NCBI RefSeq assembly: GCF_000971135.1
Contig: NZ_BBLW01000006.1
Location: 124,001-188,000 of the forward strand
Origin: Demequina phytophila
GTDB lineage: Bacteria; Actinomycetota; Actinomycetes; Actinomycetales; Demequinaceae
Direction: 5' to 3'
DNA length: 64,000 bases
In this document: positions 1 through 8,602 of the stretch, in pieces
Numbering within the stretch: the first letter of the stretch is position 1
Layout of the letters: each line of letters begins with the position of its first letter
Position numbers and translations under genes: made by a program
The notes under the pieces: generated by a model
Seen by the model: the letters and a program-made list of their open reading frames with translations, nothing else
Database searches by the model: none
What the model was told of the DNA's origin: nothing

Positions 1-5
1 CCCGC

Positions 6-1682
6 TCAGCGGTCGTGCCGCCGCCCGAAGATCACGTGCAGCAGCGGCACCACCGACGCGACCATGAGGGCGATGCCGGTGCCCGGGTCGTCGGCGTGCA
101 GGCGCGCGCCCGCGATGAGCATCGCGGCGAAGATTAGTGCCGATACCAGGCGCCGCGCGGTGTGCTCGAGGCGGCCGAACGTGTCCTCGAGCTTGGGCGC
201 GTTGATCGCCAGCCGGCCGTCCTCGACCGTGGTGAGCACCGCGTCGAGGCGCTTGGGCAGGTGCCACGCGACCTGCGCGTTCTCGCGCAGCTGGCCGCCC
301 AGGTCGCCCAGCACGTTGCCCGCCTCCGCGCGCAGCAGCTGCGACGCGTAAGGCTCGACGGAGTCCCACACGTTGTATCGCGCGTCGAGCGATGTCGACA
401 GCCCCGAGGTGAGCGACAGCGCGCGGATGATCAAGAGGAAGTTCTCGGGCAGCTGGAACGGCAGGGTCAGCATGACGTCGCTGAACTCGAGAGCGAAGTC
501 GCGGAACTCGCGCGGGTCCAGCTCGCGCAGCTCCGCGAAGCCCATCCCGCCGAACCGCGCGAACACCTGCGTGAGGACCCTCTCGAGCTCCTTGGTGTCC
601 GCGGAAGGCAGCAGGACCCCGGCATCGTGCATCGCGACCACCATCCCGCGGCCGTCGCGCGCGGCGGCCGCGATGATGAGCTTGCGCAGGCTCGCGCGCA
701 GCCGGTCGGGGACCGCGCCCATCATCCCGAAGTCGACGAACGTGAGGGTCCACTCCGGCCCCTCGCCTCCCGACCGGGGCGTCACGAAGATGTTGCCCGG
801 GTGCGGATCCGCGTGGAAGAAGCCGTGCACGAACAGCTGGTCGAGCATCACCTCCGCGAACACCTTCGCCACGGTGCGCGGCTCGATGCCGGCGGCGTGC
901 ATGGCGTCGACGTCGGTGATCTTGATCGCGGTGACGTCCTCGAGCGTCAGCACCCGGCGGGTGGTGCGCTCCCACACGATCGCGGGCACGCGCACGCGGG
1001 GGTCGTTCGCGAAGGCCTCCGCGAAGCGCTCGGCGTTGGCGGCCTCGTGGATGTAGTCGATCTCCTCGAGACTGGTCGCCGCGAACTCCTCGATGAGCCC
1101 CGGCATGTCGACGCGACGCGACACCACGCGCAGGCGGCTCAGCCACGCGCCCACGCGGCGCAGCGCGGACAGGTCCACGGCGACGATCCCGGCGATCCCG
1201 GGGCGCTGGATCTTCACCACGACCTGGGTGAAGCCCATCTCCTTCGCGACGGACGATGCGAGTGTCGCCCGATGCGCCTGGCCCAGCGACGCGGCGGCGA
1301 CGGGGACCTCGTCGAACTCGGCGTAGACCTGGCCGAGCGGGACCCCGATCTCCTCCTCCGCGAGGGCGCGGATCTGCTCGAAGGGCACGGCGGGGACCTC
1401 GTCCTGGAGGTCCTCCAGCTCCTTGGTGATCTCGGGCGGAAGCACGTCGAGCCGGGTCGACATGAACTGGCCCAGCTTGATCATGAGCCCGCCGAGGTCG
1501 ACCGCGAGGCTGCGGAAGCGACGCGCGAAGCGGTGCATCCGGGAGGCGCGCGTGCGCTCGGTGACGCGGCGGAAGCCGACGCGTGGGAGCAGCAGCTCGT
1601 ACCACCAGAACAGCACGATCGCGCGCGCGGCGAACCGCAGGATGCGGCGGTAGCGCGCGCGGCCTTGCAGGACGTCGGGCAT
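6..1682 (-). CDS. ABC1/UbiB (AarF) family atypical kinase
   Basis: 558-residue protein of the ABC1/ADCK/UbiB family of protein-kinase-like ATPases, which in bacteria support isoprenoid-quinone or other lipid metabolism at the membrane. The family signature is complete: KLGQ near residues 69-72, the alanine-rich nucleotide loop AAAS near 129-132, a lysine in VKIQRP near 157, the catalytic HADPHPGN near 290-297 and the metal-binding DFG near 317-319. Two hydrophobic segments close to the C-terminus (about residues 510-550) form the usual membrane anchor. The ATG start and TGA stop are both inside the window, so the gene is complete. It lies 38 bases downstream of the PadR gene on the same strand and may share its transcript. 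The substrate cannot be read from sequence. Confidence 0.93.
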   Translation of the reverse strand: MPDVLQGRARYRRILRFAARAIVLFWWYELLLPRVGFRRVTERTRASRMHRFARRFRSLAVDLGGLMIKLGQFMSTRLDVLPPEITKELEDLQDEVPAVPFEQIRALAEEEIGVPLGQVYAEFDEVPVAAASLGQAHRATLASSVAKEMGFTQVVVKIQRPGIAGIVAVDLSALRRVGAWLSRLRVVSRRVDMPGLIEEFAATSLEEIDYIHEAANAERFAEAFANDPRVRVPAIVWERTTRRVLTLEDVTAIKITDVDAMHAAGIEPRTVAKVFAEVMLDQLFVHGFFHADPHPGNIFVTPRSGGEGPEWTLTFVDFGMMGAVPDRLRASLRKLIIAAAARDGRGMVVAMHDAGVLLPSADTKELERVLTQVFARFGGMGFAELRELDPREFRDFALEFSDVMLTLPFQLPENFLLIIRALSLTSGLSTSLDARYNVWDSVEPYASQLLRAEAGNVLGDLGGQLRENAQVAWHLPKRLDAVLTTVEDGRLAINAPKLEDTFGRLEHTARRLVSALIFAAMLIAGARLHADDPGTGIALMVASVVPLLHVIFGRRHDR

Positions 1683-1720
1683 CAGCTCTCCCCGATCCCC
1701 GACGGCCTGACGACGGCTCG

Positions 1721-2299
1721 TCAGCCCTCGGCGAGGATCGAGTAGATCTTACGTCGGGCCTGGTCGAGGACCTCCACGGCCTGCTCGTGCTGCTCCGGGG
1801 AGCCGGAGCGGCCCACCTGGGCGACGGCCTGCGCGAGGTCGAAGCCGGCCTTCGACAGCGGGCCGATGCGCCCGGCCTCCTTGGTCTCGGTCGGGGCCCA
1901 GGGCGCGTCCTTGGCGGCGTCCGCGGCCTCGTCCCTGGCGGCGTCGGTGAGCGAGTAGACCTTGCGGTCGTTCGTCATCTCCGCGGTGACCAGACCCTCG
2001 TCCGCGAGCAGCTGCAGCGTCGGGTACACGGAGCCGGCGCTGGGCTTCCAGCGGCCGCCGGTGCGCTCCTCGATCTGACGGATGATCTGGTAGCCGTGCA
2101 TGGGCTCCTCGAACAGGAGCGCGAGCACCGCGGCGCGCACGTCGCCGCGGCCCATCCGCGAGCCGACCTTCTTCTCGAAGCCCGAGCGGATCTGGTCGAA
2201 CGCGTCCCACATGGCGTCCATCGCCTCGCCGGGGCTGGGCGGGGTGAAGCCCTTGCTGCGCGAGCCTCCGGTGGCTCCTGTGCCGTAGGTGCCGGTCAT
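1721..2299 (-). CDS. PadR family transcriptional regulator
   Basis: 192-residue regulator. After a glycine-rich N-terminal extension, a PadR winged-helix domain spans roughly residues 45-125, with the family motifs MHGYQIIRQIEERT and SAGSVYPTLQLLADEGLV; the C-terminal part is helical and presumably dimerises. I chose the ATG at 2299 because AGGAGG sits six bases upstream; a reading frame extends 54 bases further but would run through the operator-like repeat. PadR proteins usually repress their own gene and a linked membrane or stress gene, so the UbiB-like gene downstream is a natural co-regulated partner. The effector is unknown. Confidence 0.9.
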   Translation of the reverse strand: MTGTYGTGATGGSRSKGFTPPSPGEAMDAMWDAFDQIRSGFEKKVGSRMGRGDVRAAVLALLFEEPMHGYQIIRQIEERTGGRWKPSAGSVYPTLQLLADEGLVTAEMTNDRKVYSLTDAARDEAADAAKDAPWAPTETKEAGRIGPLSKAGFDLAQAVAQVGRSGSPEQHEQAVEVLDQARRKIYSILAEG

Positions 2300-2332
2300 G
2301 ATGCGCCTCCTCTGCGCCGTCGCCCGCGAAGC

Positions 2333-2368
2333 GAACGACTGTGAGCGATACATCGTTCAGTGTCGCTC
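2333..2368. promoter_or_regulatory. four-half-site inverted repeat, candidate PadR operator
   Basis: Four hexamers spaced exactly 10 bp apart: GAACGA (2333-2338), GAGCGA (2343-2348), TCGTTC (2353-2358) and TCGCTC (2363-2368). The first two are direct copies of GARCGA and the last two are their reverse complements, so the 36-bp block is symmetric about 2350/2351. It lies 34 bases upstream of the PadR start, where a promoter would be. A site with one half-site per helical turn would suit two regulator dimers. Autoregulation is an inference from position. Confidence 0.6.
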
Positions 2369-2428
2369 GGGGGACGCGGGAGCGCAAGGGGGCCGGCGCA
2401 TCGTCCGCTCGCACGGCCCGGAAACGCC

Positions 2429-2458
2429 GAACGGCCCCTCCCGAAGGAGGGGCCGTTC
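2429..2458 (-). terminator. strong hairpin terminator
   Basis: A perfect 13-bp stem (2429-2441 with 2446-2458) closed by a CGAA loop, 14 bases downstream of the stop of the secreted-protein gene and followed on the minus strand by GTTT. It should end that transcript before the PadR promoter region. Confidence 0.8.
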
Positions 2459-2472
2459 GTTCGCTCAGGCGC

Positions 2473-2949
2473 TTAGCAGCCCTGGAGACGGACGTTCTTG
2501 AGAAGCACCGAGGACGCCTTGGTCGCCGGCTTGGTCTTCTCCGCCTTGAAGGTGACGGTCTTGCCCGAGACCTTGAGCGGGTTCGAGGTGCTCATGTTCA
2601 CGAAGGCGCCGTACTTGTTCTTGGCCTTGCCCTCGATCTTGAACTGGATGGTCTTCTTCTTGATGTTGTGCAGGTACGACTCGCTCCAGCGGAGGCCCGT
2701 GCACTGGCTCGGCACGGTGATCGAGAACGTGACGTAGCGGCCCTTCTTCGCGCCGACCTTCGCGACGTGGAAGGTCTGCTTCGGAGCGGTCGCGACGTAG
2801 GCGCGCTGGATGCCGGTCATGCCGGCGGCGGGCACCTTGTCGATCGGCAGCCACTTGGTGCCGGCGGCCTGCGACGCGGGCGCGACGGCGATGGTCATGA
2901 GCACAGCGGCGCCAACGGCGGCCAGCTTCATCCCCAGCTTGGTCTTCAC
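2473..2949 (-). CDS. secreted protein of unknown function
   Basis: 158-residue protein with a Sec signal peptide: a basic N-terminus (VKTKLGMK), a hydrophobic core and an ASQA-AG cleavage region near residue 28. The start is a GTG with GGGAGGAATT directly upstream, a strong ribosome binding site; the reading frame continues far upstream but without a plausible start. The mature part is lysine-rich and beta-strand-like, with no cysteine pair except SQC in the middle and a terminal QGC. I recognise no family. It is monocistronic, ending at a strong terminator. The lysine richness is unusual beside arginine-rich neighbours and suggests an exported, perhaps cell-wall-bound, protein. Confidence 0.75.
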   Translation of the reverse strand: MKTKLGMKLAAVGAAVLMTIAVAPASQAAGTKWLPIDKVPAAGMTGIQRAYVATAPKQTFHVAKVGAKKGRYVTFSITVPSQCTGLRWSESYLHNIKKKTIQFKIEGKAKNKYGAFVNMSTSNPLKVSGKTVTFKAEKTKPATKASSVLLKNVRLQGC

Positions 2950-3367
2950 AATTCCTCCCAGAAAAGTTTGCACGTTGGCACGTGATGCAGTGAAAGGATG
3001 CCATGGTTTCCAGGCGTCTCTCGACCGGATCGGCGAGATATTGCTCACTTGTCCGCGAGATTTAACACGCTGGCCACATTGCGGCGGGGGCAGGGCGGAC
3101 AAACCGGCCATGCCGGAGGCGCGGCGGGGCGGTACGGGCCCGCCGTCGGATCTGCAGCCCGGGCCGCCGTCGCGCCCGCCGTCGTGCCCGCCGTCGGATT
3201 GATCCACGGGTGCAGAAAAAGGCGCGCGGATCTGCTCCGGCGTATCAATGGGGCGGCGGGCCCTGCCTGTGACAGGCTGAGCCTCAGCGTCGCCTACCGT
3301 CGCGGCCCGACGCGGGCTCCTCGGTCTCCCCGGGGGGGCACCGCTCGCCACCCGAAAGCGAGGTCCT
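2950..3367. other. divergent intergenic region
   Basis: This 418-base spacer separates the minus-strand secreted-protein gene from a plus-strand membrane protein gene and must hold both promoters. A locally AT-richer patch around 3040-3075 is the likeliest promoter of the secreted protein, but no clear -35/-10 pair stands out. It contains a short run of CCGCCGTCG-like tandem units (3145-3197) and one copy of a 57-bp dispersed repeat (3193-3249). No coding potential was seen. Confidence 0.6.
3193..3249 (-). repeat. 57-bp dispersed repeat, copy 1
   Basis: Read on the minus strand, this segment begins ATTGATACGC and ends GATCAATCCGAC, exactly as the segment at 22060-22116 does on the plus strand. 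Both are 57 bp long; the ends are identical and the middle diverges. The ATTGAT...ATCAAT ends form short inverted repeats, which suggests a mobile-element-like or hairpin-forming intergenic repeat. Confidence 0.6.
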
Positions 3368-3895
3368 GTGGACACCGTCTCCTCCGTCCTGGTCCTGGTC
3401 ATCGCCGTGCTGCTCATCCGTGAGCTCAAGGCGGGCAATCGGATCGCCGCGTCGGATCCGACCATCCAGCTCGAGCCGCGTGAGCGCTTCCGCACCCTGC
3501 GCATGCAGATCCTGGAGCCGGTGCTCGCGCTCGTGGTGGTGGGCTCGATCCTCGCGACCGACCTCGAGCACACGCCGGTCCACGCGATCGTCGCGGTGCT
3601 CGGCGCGGGCGCCGGGTACGCATTCGGCTGGTACCGAGCCCGGTCGACCTTCGTCGCCGGGTACCCCGCGCACCGCGGGGTAGTCCTGCGCTACAGCATC
3701 GAGTCGTTCGTGGCACTGGGGCTCCTGATCGCGATCAAGCTGGTCGCGGAGCAGGACCTGCTGCCCGACGGCGAGACATTCCGCGCGATCGTCGCGGCGC
3801 TGCTCGCGTTCATCCTGGTCGAGTCGGCGGCCCGCGTCATCACGCTCGTCCAGCTGTACCGACGGGTCCCGAGCACGCTGCCCGCCGACGGGTAG
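3368..3895 (+). CDS. four-helix membrane protein of unknown function
   Basis: 175-residue integral membrane protein with four predicted helices (about residues 3-20, 47-85 as one pair and 102-160 as another). The translation starts at a GTG preceded by AGCGAGG. Charged loops are short and no catalytic or transporter motif is visible; a polar arginine-rich loop (GYRxxRSTF-like, WYRARSTF) follows the second helix. It is monocistronic, preceded by a divergent promoter region and followed by the terminator shared with tRNA-Thr. I recognise only the general class of small conserved actinobacterial membrane proteins. Confidence 0.7.
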   Translation: MDTVSSVLVLVIAVLLIRELKAGNRIAASDPTIQLEPRERFRTLRMQILEPVLALVVVGSILATDLEHTPVHAIVAVLGAGAGYAFGWYRARSTFVAGYPAHRGVVLRYSIESFVALGLLIAIKLVAEQDLLPDGETFRAIVAALLAFILVESAARVITLVQLYRRVPSTLPADG

Positions 3896-3945
3896 GCGGC
3901 GGGCGGCACGCGCCCGGACGATGCGACGGGCGCCCCGGAAACGCG

Positions 3946-3983
3946 AAAAGGCCCGGCTCCCACACGGGGATCCGGGCCATTTC
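3946..3983. terminator. bidirectional terminator
   Basis: GGCCCGG (3950-3956) pairs with CCGGGCC (3972-3978). On the minus strand the hairpin is followed by TTTT, right after the tRNA-Thr gene; on the plus strand it is followed by ATTT, after the membrane protein gene. It fits a shared terminator for convergent units. Confidence 0.75.
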
Positions 3984-3989
3984 ACAACG

Positions 3990-4062
3990 AGCCGCCTGTG
4001 GGAATCGAACCCACGACCTATTCATTACGAGTGAATCGCTCTGCCGACTGAGCTAAGGCGGC
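3990..4062 (-). tRNA. tRNA-Thr (anticodon CGT)
   Basis: A full cloverleaf reads on the minus strand: 7-bp acceptor stem GCCGCCT/AGGCGGC, D arm GCTC...GAGC, anticodon stem ATTCA/TGAAT with loop CTCGTAA (anticodon CGT, reading ACG), five-base variable loop, T arm GTGGG/CCCAC with TTCGATT. CCA is not encoded. A terminator with a T run follows at once. Confidence 0.96.
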
Positions 4063-4131
4063 GTGCGCTCCGCGGGATACCCGCGGGAACGCATCCATGC
4101 CCCGGAGGGCACGGAAAGACATGATAGCGCC

Positions 4132-5667
4132 TCAGCAGCGCTTTCCCGAATCCGGCATCTCGCCGTCGACCAGGTACCCGCCCACGGCGTCGAGCACGCA
4201 CGAGTTCGAGCGTCCGTACGCGGTGTGCCCCTCGCCCTCGTACGTGAGCAGCGTCGACCCGGCGAGCTGGTCGCTGAGCGACTCCGCCCACGCGTACGGC
4301 GTCGCAGGGTCGTGGGTGGTGCCGATCACGAGGATGGGCGCCGCGGAATCGGCGGCGTCCAGCGAGGTGACACGCTCCGACCCCTCCCACGGCCAGCCGT
4401 CGCACCCGAGCGAGGACGCGAACCACCAGCCGAACGTCGGGGACGCCTCCTCCATGGTCGCCCGGAAGGCATCCAGCGAGGCGACGGTGAACGGCTCCGT
4501 CATCCCGCCGTCGAGGCAGCCGATCGAGGTGAACGCCCACTGCGAGTTCGACAGGTACTCGCCCGTGGTCGGGTCCTTGTCCAGGTAGAAGCCGGCCAGC
4601 TGGTAGAAGATGTCCGCGGTGCCGCGGGTGAGGACCTCGTCGAGCCCCGCCTGCAGGTAGGGCCACGAGCCCTCGTCGTACATGGTGATGACCATGCCGT
4701 ACACCATGACGTTGCCGTTGACGGGATCGCCGTCGAGCGAGGAGTAGCCCCGGTCGCGCGCCTGCAGAGTGATGTCCTCGACCTGTTGACGCGCCGCCTC
4801 GCGGTCCGCGGCCAGCGGGCAGTCGGCCTGCTCGTGGCACCAGTCGATGAAGTTCATGAGCGCGCCCTCGAAGCCGGCCGCCTGACCCGCCGCCTGCTCC
4901 TCGACCGGGAGCGTGAAGTCGACCGCGCCGTCGAGCACCATGCGCCCCACGCGCTCGGGGTAGAGCTCCGCGTAGGTGGCGCCCAGCTGCGTGCCGTACG
5001 AGTACCCGAGGTAGTTCAGCGAGGAGTCGCCCACCAGCGCCCGGATGAGGTCCATGTCGCGCGCCGCCGAGGACGTGTCGACGTTCTCGATGAGCGGCCC
5101 GCTGAGCTCGCGGCAGCCCTCCGCGAAGTCGGTGTTCGCCTGCCGCGCGTCCGCGATCGCCGCCTCCGTGTCGAGGGTGAGGTCGGTGAGGTAGTAGGCG
5201 TCGATCACGTCCGTGTCGCCGCACGCGAGGGGGCTGGACTCCCCCACGCCGCGCGGGTCGAAGCCGATCACGTCGTAGGCCGCGAGCACGTCCTCGCCGG
5301 CGGAGACCACGAACGACTCCGTGAGGTCCAGGCCGCTGCCGCCCGGCCCGCCCGGGTTGATGAGCAGGCTGCCGATCCGCGCGTCGGGATCGGTGGCGCG
5401 CGCGCGGTTGATCGCGAGGTCGACGGTCTCGCCGTCGGGGTCCTCCCAGTCGAGCGGCACCTGGATGGTCGCGCACTCGAGCTCGCCGCAGTCCTCCCAG
5501 GACACCTCCTGCGAGTACACCGCGGGATCCCCCTCCTCCACGGCGCCCGAGGTCGAGCCGGAGGTGGGCGCGGGGGTGACCGGGGCATCGTCATCCGTGG
5601 CCGTGCACCCCGCCAGCAGGGACGATGCGGCGGCCAGGGCGATCACGACGGCGAGGGGGCGTCTCAT
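4132..5667 (-). CDS. secreted alpha/beta-hydrolase lipoprotein, TAP-like peptidase
   Basis: 511-residue lipoprotein with a signal peptide ending in the lipobox LAGC (Cys21). It matches the tripeptidyl-aminopeptidase/SlpD group of alpha/beta hydrolases: NPGGPGGSG (oxyanion region, about 104-112), nucleophile elbow GYSYG (Ser223), and a C-terminal TAP-like domain with the catalytic Asp in GTTHDPATPYAW and His in GEGHTAYG. These enzymes trim short peptides from the N-terminus outside the cell. The ATG start lies nine bases downstream of holB on the same strand, a linkage (tmk, holB, hydrolase, tRNA-Thr) also typical of other actinobacteria. The presence of a conserved triad makes it likely to be active. 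Confidence 0.9.
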   Translation of the reverse strand: MRRPLAVVIALAAASSLLAGCTATDDDAPVTPAPTSGSTSGAVEEGDPAVYSQEVSWEDCGELECATIQVPLDWEDPDGETVDLAINRARATDPDARIGSLLINPGGPGGSGLDLTESFVVSAGEDVLAAYDVIGFDPRGVGESSPLACGDTDVIDAYYLTDLTLDTEAAIADARQANTDFAEGCRELSGPLIENVDTSSAARDMDLIRALVGDSSLNYLGYSYGTQLGATYAELYPERVGRMVLDGAVDFTLPVEEQAAGQAAGFEGALMNFIDWCHEQADCPLAADREAARQQVEDITLQARDRGYSSLDGDPVNGNVMVYGMVITMYDEGSWPYLQAGLDEVLTRGTADIFYQLAGFYLDKDPTTGEYLSNSQWAFTSIGCLDGGMTEPFTVASLDAFRATMEEASPTFGWWFASSLGCDGWPWEGSERVTSLDAADSAAPILVIGTTHDPATPYAWAESLSDQLAGSTLLTYEGEGHTAYGRSNSCVLDAVGGYLVDGEMPDSGKRC

Positions 5668-5676
5668 CCCGCCACC

Positions 5677-6825
5677 CTAACGACGGCCGGCGGTGGGAGG
5701 TCGCAGGTCGAGCGCCATCGCCTCCAGCGCGAGCAGCGGCGCGACGTTGCCCGCGAGCCGCTCGCGCGCCATGGCGAGCGCGTCCAGGCAGCGCATGGTG
5801 TCCGCGAGGGTGGTGCGGGCGGCGAGGTCGCGCACGTGGCCCTCGTGGGCGACGTTGACCATGCGCACCGAGGCACCGGTCTGCGCGACCGCGACGTCGC
5901 GGTACAGGGACATGAGGTCCGTGATGGCCCGGTCGAGCACGTCTCGCTTGTGGCGCGTCGCGCGGCGCTTCTGGTCCTCCTCGAGCTGGCGCAGCTGGGC
6001 GCGCAGCGCGGGCGGGATGCGGCCGCCGTCCTCGACGCCGAGCGTGGTCATGAGCTGCGCCCGCTCCTCCGCGTCGCGCTCCTCGGTGGCGGCCTTCGCG
6101 TCCGTGTCCGCGACCTCGACCAGGTCCGCGGCGGCGAAGATCGCGTCGCCCACGCCGCGGATGTCCGTGGCGAGCGCGAGCACCTGGTCGCGGCGGGCGC
6201 GCGCCTCGGGGTTGCGGGCGAGGCGGCGCGCGACGCCGATGTGGCTCTGGGCCGCGAGCGCGCACTCGAGCGCGAGCGCGGGCTCGATCCCGTCGCGAGA
6301 GACCAGCAGGGCGGCGACGTCATCGGGGTCGGGCGTGCGCAGGCCGACGATCCGGCAGCGGCTGCGGATGGTGACCGCGACGTCCTGCGGGCTGGGCGCG
6401 CACAGCACCCACACGGTGCGCGGCGGCGGCTCCTCGATGGACTTGAGCAGCACGTTCGAGGTGCGCTCGGTCATGCGGTCCGCGTCCTCGACCACGATCA
6501 CGCGCCAGCGCCCCTGGCTGGGCGACGTGGCCGCGAGGCCGATGAGGTCGCGGACCTCGTCGATCGCGATGGTGACCTTCTCCGTGGCCACGAGGGTGAC
6601 ATCCGCGTGCGTGCCCGCGAGCGCGGTGGTGCACGCGCGGCACTCGCCGCAGCCGCCCTGTTCGCACTGGAGCGCGGCGGCGAACGCGCGCGCCGCGTAG
6701 GAGCGGCCGGAGCCCGGAGGACCGGTGATGAGCCACGCGTGGGTCATCGAGCCAGGGTCGTCGATCGCGGCGCGCAGCGGCCCGATCGCGTGCCCCTGAC
6801 CGACCACCGACTCCCACACGCTCAC
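5677..6825 (-). CDS. holB: DNA polymerase III subunit delta prime
   Basis: 382-residue AAA+ clamp-loader subunit. Visible features are a P-loop-like GPPGSGRS (about 35-42) in which the usual lysine is arginine, a zinc knuckle with Cys 54, 59, 62 and 65, VVVEDADRM as Walker B-like strand and SRC as the sensor/arginine-finger motif. Loss of the P-loop lysine fits the known inactive role of delta prime in ATP hydrolysis. The start could be GTG 6825, whose GTGA overlaps the tmk stop, or GTG 6837 four codons upstream; I prefer 6825 for the standard overlap geometry. It is translationally coupled to tmk, as in many actinobacteria. Confidence 0.93.
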   Translation of the reverse strand: MSVWESVVGQGHAIGPLRAAIDDPGSMTHAWLITGPPGSGRSYAARAFAAALQCEQGGCGECRACTTALAGTHADVTLVATEKVTIAIDEVRDLIGLAATSPSQGRWRVIVVEDADRMTERTSNVLLKSIEEPPPRTVWVLCAPSPQDVAVTIRSRCRIVGLRTPDPDDVAALLVSRDGIEPALALECALAAQSHIGVARRLARNPEARARRDQVLALATDIRGVGDAIFAAADLVEVADTDAKAATEERDAEERAQLMTTLGVEDGGRIPPALRAQLRQLEEDQKRRATRHKRDVLDRAITDLMSLYRDVAVAQTGASVRMVNVAHEGHVRDLAARTTLADTMRCLDALAMARERLAGNVAPLLALEAMALDLRPPTAGRR

Positions 6826-7475
6826 GGCGTGCCCCACGGCTCGAGCGGCAGACCGTCCCGACGCCCCATCGCGCGCTCCACCGCCTCCACCACGGACGCG
6901 TGGACGGCCTCCACCGACCGCGCGGCGTCGACGACCGCGTACCGTCCCGGGTCCAGGGCGGCACGCTCGAGGAACGCGGCGCGCATCTGCGCGGCCTTGG
7001 CGATGGTCTCGCGCTCGACGCGGTCGAGGTCCCGGCTCATGCGCGATGCGTCGGGCTCCATGTCGAGCACCACGGTCACGTCCGGCAGCAGCCCCTCCGT
7101 GGCCCAGCGCGAGATCCGCTCGACCTCGTCGCCGAGCCCCCGGGCGCCGCCCTGGTAGACCACCGACGAGTCGAGGTAGCGGTCCTGCAGCACCACCGCT
7201 CCCGCCTCGAGCGCCGGCCTCACCAGCGTGGCGATGTGGTGCGCACGGTCCGCGGCGTAGAGCAGCGCCTCCGCGCGGGGAGCGACGTGGTCGCCGTGCA
7301 TGATCGCCTGGCGCAGCTCCACCCCGAGCGGGGTGCCGCCTGGCTCACGCGTGGTGAGCACCTCGCGCGACCCGCCCGCGGCGGAGCGCAGACGCGCGGC
7401 GAGCAGCTCGACCTGCGTGGTCTTGCCCACGCCGTCGGCCCCCTCGAACACCACCCAGAAGCCCGGAAACGCCAT
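6822..7475 (-). CDS. tmk: thymidylate kinase
   Basis: 217-residue enzyme phosphorylating dTMP to dTDP. It has the P-loop EGADGVGKTT (about 11-20), the substrate motif TREPGGTPLG (about 42-51), DRY (98-100), and a lid region rich in arginines. Length and motifs are typical. It ends in a GTGA overlap with holB, so the two replication genes are co-translated; topA lies upstream on the same strand beyond the sigma/ankyrin block. Confidence 0.96.
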   Translation of the reverse strand: MAFPGFWVVFEGADGVGKTTQVELLAARLRSAAGGSREVLTTREPGGTPLGVELRQAIMHGDHVAPRAEALLYAADRAHHIATLVRPALEAGAVVLQDRYLDSSVVYQGGARGLGDEVERISRWATEGLLPDVTVVLDMEPDASRMSRDLDRVERETIAKAAQMRAAFLERAALDPGRYAVVDAARSVEAVHASVVEAVERAMGRRDGLPLEPWGTP

Positions 7476-7572
7476 GGGAAGAATCTACCGGGACCCTCCG
7501 ACGCCGCCTCGCACGGGACGATGCGGCGGTCACCCGGCCGCGGCATCGTCCCCCGGGGACGTCGCGTCCGGG

Positions 7573-8568
7573 CTACAGCTCGTTCGGGTAGCGCAGGCCC
7601 ACCTGCATGCGGACCTCGTCCATGATCTCCATCACCTCGATGGACTGGTCGAGCGTGAGCAGCGGGCTCTCCGTGTCGCCGGCGTGGATGCGGCGCGCGA
7701 CCTCGGCGGCCTCGAACTGGAAGCCGTTGGGCACGTCGCCGTCGTAGGTCCACGAGGTGCCGTCGAGGCGCTTCACCGTGAAGGACGTGGGGGCGTAGAA
7801 CGTGTCCTGCACCTCGATGCGGCCCTCGGTGCCGCCGATCAGCGCCATGCACGGCGTGCGCGCCTCCATGGTGGTGGTGAGGCTGGCCTGCGCCGTCGCG
7901 TAGTCGAAGATCATCGCGACCTGGCCGTCGACGCCGGTCTCGCGGAGGCGGCCCGTGGCGGTGATCTTGTCCGGCACGCCCAGGAGGTCGTGCGCGAAGG
8001 CGACCGGGTAGACGCCCAGGTCCAGCAGCGCGCCGCCCGCGAGCGCGGGGTTCCACATGCGCTCGACGTGGGTGAGGAGCTGGCCGTGGTCGGCCTGGAC
8101 GGACACCACGTCGCCGATCTCGCCGCGCGCGATCGCGTCGCGCAGCGCGTACACGTGCGGCAGGTGGCGGGTCCACATGGCCTCCATGAGGAACACGCCC
8201 TTGGCGCGGGCGGCGGCGACCACCTCGCGCGCCTGGTTGGCGTTCTGCGTGAACGCCTTCTCGCACAGCACGTTCTTGCCCGCCTCGATGGCCATGAGGG
8301 CGTGCTCGTGGTGGTGGCTGTGCGGCGTCGCGACGTACACCACGTCGATGTCCGGGTCCGCGAGCAGCTCCTCGTACGAGCCGTACGCGGTCGGGATCCC
8401 GGCCTCGTCGGCGAAGGCCTGGGCCCGCGCCTGGTCGCGCGAGCCCACGGCGATCACCGTCGACGCGGTGTAGTGCGTGACGGCGTCGGCGAGCTTGCGA
8501 GCGATACCCCCGGCGCCGAGGATCCCCCAGCGGACGGCGGGTGCGGACATGGGCAGCGGTGCACTCAT
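7573..8568 (-). CDS. GFO/IDH/MocA family oxidoreductase
   Basis: 331-residue NAD(P)-dependent oxidoreductase. The N-terminal Rossmann fold carries WGILGAGGIA, then VYVATPHSHHHEHA and the EKAFTQNANQA motif with the conserved Glu-Lys; the C-terminal half is the GFO/IDH substrate domain (GALLDLGVYPVAF). Members act on sugars, inositols or dihydrodiols; the sequence most resembles the dehydrogenases acting on sugars or trans-dihydrodiols, but I cannot fix the substrate. The start at 8568 is uncertain: another ATG lies at 8550 and neither has a clear ribosome binding site. It stands alone between tmk and the ankyrin lipoprotein. Confidence 0.87.
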   Translation of the reverse strand: MSAPLPMSAPAVRWGILGAGGIARKLADAVTHYTASTVIAVGSRDQARAQAFADEAGIPTAYGSYEELLADPDIDVVYVATPHSHHHEHALMAIEAGKNVLCEKAFTQNANQAREVVAAARAKGVFLMEAMWTRHLPHVYALRDAIARGEIGDVVSVQADHGQLLTHVERMWNPALAGGALLDLGVYPVAFAHDLLGVPDKITATGRLRETGVDGQVAMIFDYATAQASLTTTMEARTPCMALIGGTEGRIEVQDTFYAPTSFTVKRLDGTSWTYDGDVPNGFQFEAAEVARRIHAGDTESPLLTLDQSIEVMEIMDEVRMQVGLRYPNEL

Positions 8569-8602
8569 ACGGCCAGCATAGGGGGGACGATGCGCGGGCC
8601 GG

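Noticed and set aside
5677-6837. Missing P-loop lysine in the delta-prime subunit taken as a defect
   Set aside because: Delta prime subunits commonly lack a functional ATPase site, so this is normal for the family.
4063-7158. Very long plus-strand reading frame opposite the hydrolase, holB and tmk
   Set aside because: It mirrors genuine minus-strand genes; its product is a low-complexity Arg/Gly/Val/His-rich sequence without domains, as expected for an antisense frame in GC-rich DNA.
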